From: Diaminobutyricibacter sp. McL0608
GTDB lineage: Bacteria > Actinomycetota > Actinomycetes > Actinomycetales > Microbacteriaceae
NCBI RefSeq assembly: GCF_039613825.1
Contig: NZ_CP154826.1
Span: 3,658,001-3,722,000, forward strand
Direction of reading: 5' to 3'
Length of the DNA: 64,000 bases
Under the pieces are notes generated by a model. It was not told the DNA's origin. It was given only the letters and a program-made list of their open reading frames with translations, and searched no databases. Every line of letters begins with the position of its first letter. The first letter of the stretch is position 1. Both the position numbers and the translations under genes were made by a program. This document shows, in pieces, positions 59,830 to 64,000 of this stretch.

Positions 59830-59882
59830 GCAGCTTTCCCCTCGCGGTCGTCGATTGGTCTGATGACTCCTAAGCTGTGCGC

Positions 59883-60650
59883 ATGGCAACTGACGCAACG
59901 GACGGCATCCCGACCCGCTCCCGCTCGAACGTCGTGATCGACGGCATCCGCGACATGATCACCAGCGGACGCCTGGTGCCTGGCTCGAGGCTGCCGGCCG
60001 AACGCGAGCTGAGCGGTCTGCTCGGGGTGTCGCGCGGGCCGCTGCGCGAAGGGGTGCGTGCTCTCGTCATCCTGGGTGTGCTGGAGACGCGCCAGGGCGA
60101 CGGAACGTACGTGACGTCCCTGGGTCCCGGGCAACTGCTCGAACCGCTCGGGATGCTCACCGAGCTGCAGAGCCCCGAGGACAGCGTGCACATGCTCGGC
60201 GTCCGGCGCGTGCTCGAGCCCGAGGCTGCCGCACACGCTGCCGTGCGGATGACCGAAGCCGACCTCGCCGAGGCGGAGCGCATCCTCGCTGTCGGCCAGA
60301 CGCTCCTCGACGGCGGGACGGACGTCGATCTGGAAGCCGCGATCGATGTGGACACCGACTTCCACAGCCTGATCGCCCGCGCCAGCGGCAACCCAGCGTT
60401 CGCGGCGATCATCGAAGCGCTCGTGGGGCGCACGGCGCGCGCGCGGCTGTGGCGGGCCATCCACCAGCACGGGGCGGTGGAGACGACCCAGCAGGAGCAC
60501 CGGGCGATCCTCGACGCGCTGGTCGCCCGGGATCCGGACCGGGCGCGCATCCGGATGAGTGTCCACGTACTGGGGGTCGAGGAGTTCACGGCGGCGCACC
60601 TGAGTGCGACCGCGGGGCGCGCCGTCGACGATTCGGACGCCCAGAGCTGA
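59883..60650 (+). CDS. GntR/FadR-subfamily regulator of the fucose genes
   Basis: 255 residues. HTH: VIDGIRDMITSGRLVPGSRLPAERELSGLLGVSRGPLREGVRALVILG; wing GDGTYVTSLGPG; FCD domain: VRRVLEPEAAAHAAV, TDFHSLIARASGN, EHRAILDALVARDPDRARIRM. It shares architecture and stretches such as GDGTYVTSL with the regulator at 34424 by the fuconate dehydratase. Located between the two divergent fucose units; it probably responds to an intermediate of that pathway. ATG 59883 is chosen over GTG 59877. Confidence 0.9.
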   Translation: MATDATDGIPTRSRSNVVIDGIRDMITSGRLVPGSRLPAERELSGLLGVSRGPLREGVRALVILGVLETRQGDGTYVTSLGPGQLLEPLGMLTELQSPEDSVHMLGVRRVLEPEAAAHAAVRMTEADLAEAERILAVGQTLLDGGTDVDLEAAIDVDTDFHSLIARASGNPAFAAIIEALVGRTARARLWRAIHQHGAVETTQQEHRAILDALVARDPDRARIRMSVHVLGVEEFTAAHLSATAGRAVDDSDAQS

Positions 60651-60654
60651 CAGG

Positions 60655-61626
60655 TCAGGCACTGCGCACCAGACCGCGTTCGATGAGGGCCGTCCAGAAC
60701 GCGTCGGGGATGCGTGCCCCGTAGCGTCGCGCCGTCTCTGCGGCCTGCTGCGCGGTTCGGACCCCGACGACCACGGATACGACAGCCGGGTGACGAAGCG
60801 GATAGGCGATCGCAGCCTCGGGCAGGGTGAGGCCGAACTCCTCGCAGGCATCCGCCAGGGCGTTGGCGCGGGCGATGAGCTCGGCGGGCGCCTGCTCGTA
60901 GTTGTACGACGCGTCGGCGGGCGGACGAGGCGTCGCCAGCAGGCCGGAGTTGTAGACCGCGGCTGCGACGATGCCGACGCCCCGCTGCTCGGCGAGCGGC
61001 AGCAGGTCGTCGAGCGCACCCTGCTCGAGCAGGGTGTACCGGCCGGCGAGCATGATGAGGTCGATGTCGTGGCGGCGCACGAACTCGGCCGGCATGGCCG
61101 ACTGGTTCATGCCGGCGCCGACGGCACGCAGGACGCCCTCCTCGCGGAGTTCGATCATGGCGGGGATGGCCTCGGCGTGCGCCTGGTCGCCGTGCTCATC
61201 GGGGTCGTGCAGGTAGGCGATGTCGATGCGGTCGAGGCCGAGCCGTTCGAGGCTTTCGAAGAGGGAGCGGCGGATGCCGTCGCGGCTGAGGTCCCACTCG
61301 CGGCGCACGGTGGCCGGCACGGCGAAGCCTTCGGTGTCGACGGTGCCCTCGGGATAGCCGCTCGGCACGAGGAGGCGTCCGACCTTGGTGGAGAGCACGA
61401 ATTCGTCGCGCGGCCGCTGTGCCAGCGCGGCGCCGAGGCGACGTTCAGAGAGCCCGAGGCCGTAGTGCGGGGCGGTGTCGAAGTAGCGGATGCCCGCATC
61501 CCATGCCGCGTCGACGGCCGCGACGGACTCCTCGTCGGTGGTCTCCCGGAAGAGGTTGCCGAGCTGGGCGGCCCCCATCCCCAGCTCGGTGACGGACACA
61601 CCGGATCGAAGAGTGCGGCTCAGCAT
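60655..61626 (-). CDS. AKR, L-fucose dehydrogenase-like (D-threo-aldose 1-dehydrogenase group)
   Basis: 323 residues: SRTLRSGVSVTELGMGAAQLGNLFRE, IRYFDTAPHYGLGLSERRLG (Asp, Tyr), FVLSTKVGRLLVP (Lys), RIDIAYLHDPDEHG (His), and a C-terminal NADP loop VVGVRTAQQAAETARR. This is the fucose/galactose dehydrogenase AKR group. In context it oxidises L-fucose to the lactone, first step of the route. It converges with the regulator (4 bp apart). Confidence 0.9.
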   Translation of the reverse strand: MLSRTLRSGVSVTELGMGAAQLGNLFRETTDEESVAAVDAAWDAGIRYFDTAPHYGLGLSERRLGAALAQRPRDEFVLSTKVGRLLVPSGYPEGTVDTEGFAVPATVRREWDLSRDGIRRSLFESLERLGLDRIDIAYLHDPDEHGDQAHAEAIPAMIELREEGVLRAVGAGMNQSAMPAEFVRRHDIDLIMLAGRYTLLEQGALDDLLPLAEQRGVGIVAAAVYNSGLLATPRPPADASYNYEQAPAELIARANALADACEEFGLTLPEAAIAYPLRHPAVVSVVVGVRTAQQAAETARRYGARIPDAFWTALIERGLVRSA

Positions 61627-61719
61627 TGAGGGACCTCCCTGGGACGTGGATTTCTAAAGGTTAGACCACCGATGCCCAATTCGCGATATTCGCTGCCGTT
61701 TTCGATCCCGCGCTCACAA

Positions 61720-61732
61720 TTGGTTCTACCAA
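61720..61732. promoter_or_regulatory. FadR-type operator upstream of the fucose dehydrogenase
   Basis: TTGGT-TCT-ACCAA is a perfect 13-bp dyad about 94 bp upstream of the AKR start at 61626; GGTTAGACC near 61660 has a similar GGT-x3-ACC core. This shape matches sites for FadR-subfamily regulators and suggests regulation by the protein at 59883. Confidence 0.45.
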
Positions 61733-61770
61733 AGCGCCAGCGGACGGCAGCCTGCCTCGCGTGGATCTGA

Positions 61771-61839
61771 TGTCTGCGGTCATTCGTTACGTCTGCGCCC
61801 CGCTCGCCGCAGCGCAGTCGTACCGTGCGACCGCAGACA
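61771..61839. repeat. Family C palindromic element
   Basis: TGTCTGCGGTC (61771-61781) and GACCGCAGACA (61829-61839) form an 11-bp perfect inverted repeat; an inner CTGCG/CGCAG pair is also available, so a multi-stem fold of 69 nt is possible. The first half has a degenerate match at 56949. It lies 34 bp past the stop of the mutarotase gene at 61873 (minus strand). Confidence 0.55.
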
Positions 61840-61872
61840 CCGGGGTTGCACCGCCGGCAGCGGCCGGGCGGC

Positions 61873-62208
61873 TCAACGGGTCGGCCGGGAGAAGTCCCAG
61901 ATGAGGACCCCGCGATCGTCGGGCAGCGCGGCGGCGGGCGCCGCCTCAGTCGAGAGGTAGGGCGCGACCTGCCGCTGCCAGCGCTCGTTGACCGGATCGG
62001 CGTCGAGGAGCGCGGTCATCCGGTCCCGGTCCTCCGCGACGACCTCGTGCGTCAGGGTCGTCCGGTTGCGGTAGATGCGCCATTCGACGACCCCGGCGGC
62101 ACTCAGCGCGCCGGCGACGTCGGCGGGGATGGCGCGATGGAACTCCTCGTACGCCTGGGCCAGCCCCGGACGGAGACGGGTCGAGAACTCGAACGAGTCG
62201 TGAGGCAT
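61873..62208 (-). CDS. Second L-rhamnose/L-fucose mutarotase-family protein
   Basis: 111 residues: SFEFSTRLRPGLAQAYEEFHRAIPADVAGALSAAGVVEWRIYRNRTTL, the RhaM-like family with its conserved E-x2-H. It is distinct from the mutarotase at 57037. The ATG at 62208 follows AAGGAGGGGCCC. A perfect LacI-type palindrome lies about 45-58 bp upstream, pointing to a regulator different from those encoded nearby. Confidence 0.83.
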   Translation of the reverse strand: MPHDSFEFSTRLRPGLAQAYEEFHRAIPADVAGALSAAGVVEWRIYRNRTTLTHEVVAEDRDRMTALLDADPVNERWQRQVAPYLSTEAAPAAALPDDRGVLIWDFSRPTR

Positions 62209-62252
62209 GGGCCCCTCCTTGACGTACTGCGGTGAACGACGGTGAATGTGGT

Positions 62253-62266
62253 TGGTAACGTTACCA
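62253..62266. promoter_or_regulatory. Perfect LacI-type operator
   Basis: TGGTAACGTTACCA is a 14-bp perfect dyad with the central CG of LacI-family sites. It lies 45 bp upstream of the mutarotase start. It differs from the operator at 55525, so it is probably read by a different LacI-family protein, none of which is encoded next to it. Confidence 0.6.
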
Positions 62267-62308
62267 GATCATCCAACACCTCCACTACAGTTCGCTGCCC
62301 CTACCCTG

Positions 62309-62326
62309 TATACTTGTCGGCAAGTA
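62309..62326 (+). promoter_or_regulatory. -10 box and dyad upstream of the GntR/kinase pair
   Basis: TATACT (62309-62314) is a good -10 box, preceded by TG. TACTTG-TCGG-CAAGTA (62311-62326) is a perfect 6-bp inverted repeat overlapping it, as expected for autoregulation by the GntR protein encoded 20 bp downstream. No good -35 box is visible at the normal distance. Confidence 0.5.
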
Positions 62327-62346
62327 CCGACGATGGAGATGCCCAG

Positions 62347-63096
62347 ATGACGACAGCAGACTTCGCCTCATACGGCCGCAACACCGCACGCGGCCCGAAG
62401 GATCGTGTCGAGCCCGTACTGCGTCCACGGCCCAAGGTGCAGCCGCACCGCATCTCCGACTGGGTCTACGACCAGCTCTGCGACGCGATCCGCACTATGG
62501 AACTCGCACCGGGCGCCCCCCTGTCGGAGCCGAGCCTCGCGACCCACCTCAACGTGAGCCGCGCCCCGATCCGCGAAGCGCTCACGCGACTGGCCGACCA
62601 GCGCCTCATCACCGTGATCCCCCAGGTCGGAACGCGCGTCGCTCCGATCCTCATGGCCGAAGTCGAAGAGGCCTGCTTCATCCGGTCCGCGCTCGAGTGC
62701 GGCGCGTTCCAGAAGGCCATCAACACCCCCGATCTCGACACCCGCCCCCTCCGCCACGCGCTCGAGCTCAACGTCGCGGCCGCCGAAGCACACGACGCCG
62801 AAGCCTTCTTCGAGACGGACGAACAGCTCCACGAGGCCGTCTTCGCGCTGGCCGGTGTTCCTCACGTGTGGGACGTGATCCGCGGCATCAAGCTGCATCT
62901 CGACCGGCTCCGCCGCCTCCACCTCCCCGATGCGGTCGGCAATCCGGCCCTCGTCGCAGAGCACACCGCGATCGTCGAAGCGCTCGAAGCACGCGACGAG
63001 AAGGCGGGGCTCGACGTCATCCGAAAGCACGCCAACCGCATCCTCGTCGACAGCGACTCCCTCCGCACGCGTTACCCGCACTACTTCGAACAGTGA
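62347..63096 (+). CDS. GntR-family (FCD) transcriptional regulator
   Basis: 249 residues. An unusual polar extension (TTADFASYGRNTARGPKDRV) precedes the HTH: ISDWVYDQLCDAIRTMELAPGAPLSEPSLATHLNVSRAPIREALTRL. The FCD domain has FIRSALECGAFQKAI, FETDEQLHEAVFALAG and EHTAIVEALEARDEKAGLDVIRKH (metal His). ATG at 62347 follows GGAGATGCCCAG. Its stop overlaps the kinase start, so it is likely to be autoregulated together with it. Confidence 0.88.
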   Translation: MTTADFASYGRNTARGPKDRVEPVLRPRPKVQPHRISDWVYDQLCDAIRTMELAPGAPLSEPSLATHLNVSRAPIREALTRLADQRLITVIPQVGTRVAPILMAEVEEACFIRSALECGAFQKAINTPDLDTRPLRHALELNVAAAEAHDAEAFFETDEQLHEAVFALAGVPHVWDVIRGIKLHLDRLRRLHLPDAVGNPALVAEHTAIVEALEARDEKAGLDVIRKHANRILVDSDSLRTRYPHYFEQ

Positions 63097-64000
63097 TCGT
63101 CGACAGCCATCAACTCGATGCGGAGGAGCTGCCGCGCTTCCTCGACGCGCGTTCCCTCCTGCAGCCACACGAGACCGTCACGCAGATCACCCTGCTCGAA
63201 GGCGGAGTGTCCGGCACGGTCTACCGTGTCGGCACCAGCGACGGGCGCGAGTTCGTCGTCAAACGGGCGCTCGAACAGCTGAATGTCGCCGACGACTGGC
63301 ACGCCGACCCGGCGCGGGCGATCCACGAAGCGCGGGCGATCCGCGTCCTGCACGCCCTCACCCCGCAGAACGTGCCCGAGCTCTTCGACGCAGACGAAGA
63401 GACCAACACGATCACCATGGAGGCGGCGCCGGCCGACTGGCTGACCTGGAAGCAGCGGATGCTCGCCCCGGCCGAGACCGCCGGATCGATCGACCACGTC
63501 GCGATCGCCCGGTCACTGGCGACCGCACTCGCATCCTGGCAGCGCACTGCGCTCCACCACCCCGCGGTCCTCGCCCGGTTCGCGGACAAGTCGCTCTTCG
63601 AGGCGCTGCGCGTCGACCCGTTCCATCGGGTCATCCGCGGCGTGCATCCGGCTCTCGCTCCGGCGATCGACGCCTGCATCGATGAGCTCGAGCAGGCGGA
63701 GCTGACGCTCGTCCACGGGGACTTCTCGCCCAAGAACGTGCTCGTGCCTCCGACGCCGGGACCGACGCCGTGGGTCATCGATTTCGAGGTCGTCCATGTC
63801 GGGCATCCCGTCTTCGATGTCGCGTTCCTCTGTTCGCACCTCATTCTCAAGTCCATCCATCTGCCGCAGCGGCGCGCGGAGGTCGACGCGGCACGGTCCG
63901 CCTTCCTGGCGGGCTTCGAGGCCGAAGTCGACGGCGTGCTGCGCAGTGCCGCGACGGCTTCGCTCGGACGCCACACCGCGTGCCTGCTGCTCGCGCGGGT
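63093..64000 (+). CDS. APH/choline-kinase-like phosphotransferase, 3' end outside window
   Basis: A frame open to the window end starts at GTG 63093, overlapping the GntR stop (GTGA). 302 residues are visible. N-lobe: TLLEGGVSGTVYRVG (glycine loop), REFVVKRALEQL (ATP Lys). C-lobe: LTLVHGDFSPKNVLV (Brenner motif with catalytic Asp), PWVIDFEVVHVGHPVFDVAFL (metal Asp). It is a small-molecule kinase of the APH superfamily; the substrate may be a sugar or amino alcohol. Regulator coupling suggests a catabolic kinase. Confidence 0.86.
   Translation, partial: MIVDSHQLDAEELPRFLDARSLLQPHETVTQITLLEGGVSGTVYRVGTSDGREFVVKRALEQLNVADDWHADPARAIHEARAIRVLHALTPQNVPELFDADEETNTITMEAAPADWLTWKQRMLAPAETAGSIDHVAIARSLATALASWQRTALHHPAVLARFADKSLFEALRVDPFHRVIRGVHPALAPAIDACIDELEQAELTLVHGDFSPKNVLVPPTPGPTPWVIDFEVVHVGHPVFDVAFLCSHLILKSIHLPQRRAEVDAARSAFLAGFEAEVDGVLRSAATASLGRHTACLLLAR

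Overview
The window is high-GC DNA with dense, often 4-bp-overlapping genes, frequent GTG/TTG starts and the recurrent octamer GCGGATGC/GCATCCGC in coding regions. Together with the F420 genes, MmyB-type regulators and conserved small genes this suggests an actinobacterium, most likely Microbacteriaceae (inference). I saw no rRNA, tRNA, CRISPR array, intact insertion sequence or phage gene. It reads as chromosome, with a few deletion scars and many short palindromic elements.

Layout. 1-5.8 kb: hypothetical genes, a 5'-truncated MaoC relic, a threonine-aldolase-like lyase, an EthD relic facing a truncated cupin, two aldo/keto reductases (AKRs) and an XRE/MmyB regulator. 5.8-7.4 kb: a hipBA toxin-antitoxin pair with twin operators. 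7.4-9.8 kb: small membrane proteins and a lipoprotein. 9.8-18.2 kb: a coenzyme F420 island: cofE-cofC on +, converging on fbiC-FMO-fgd-cofD-LLM on -. The CofH half of FbiC has lost its iron-sulfur cysteines, and both fbiC and cofC carry an internal ~60-nt palindrome. 18.3-24.5 kb: divergent from fbiC, a reductive pyrimidine catabolic operon (ureidopropionase, dihydropyrimidinase, F420-type LLM oxidoreductase, class III aminotransferase, semialdehyde dehydrogenase).

24.6-34.3 kb: a DHFR-like protein, a carboxylesterase, an ECF42-type sigma factor with its DGPF/YCII partner and promoter, an unrecognised propeller-like/Ig-like protein pair, a large secreted lamin-tail/CBM5-12 protein and a thioesterase. 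34.4-36.4 kb: a FadR-type regulator and L-fuconate dehydratase. 36.4-48.9 kb: mostly single genes (methyltransferase, hydrolases, nucleoside-phosphorylase-like protein, WYL regulator, DHFR-like, UPF0303, AKR, LD-carboxypeptidase). Two of these are driven by copies of the same 77-bp promoter element, 7.6 kb apart. Two 57-nt perfect hairpins with conserved ends and covarying middles flank the UPF0303 gene.

48.9-56.7 kb: a LacI-controlled sugar operon (binding protein, two permeases, Gfo/Idh/MocA oxidoreductase, enolase-superfamily dehydratase, cellulase-like protein). 57.0-61.6 kb: a non-phosphorylative L-fucose route (mutarotase, SDR, FAH-family hydrolase, fuconolactonase, FadR-type regulator, fucose-dehydrogenase-like AKR), completed by the fuconate dehydratase 21 kb away. 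61.8-64 kb: a second mutarotase behind a perfect LacI-type palindrome, then a GntR regulator translationally coupled to an APH-family kinase cut by the window end.

The F420 genes would make F420 (if FO is supplied), fgd would reduce it, and the LLM enzymes would spend it. One of those LLM enzymes sits in the pyrimidine operon, where the usual first enzyme of the pathway is missing. That combination is the most interesting hypothesis in the window.
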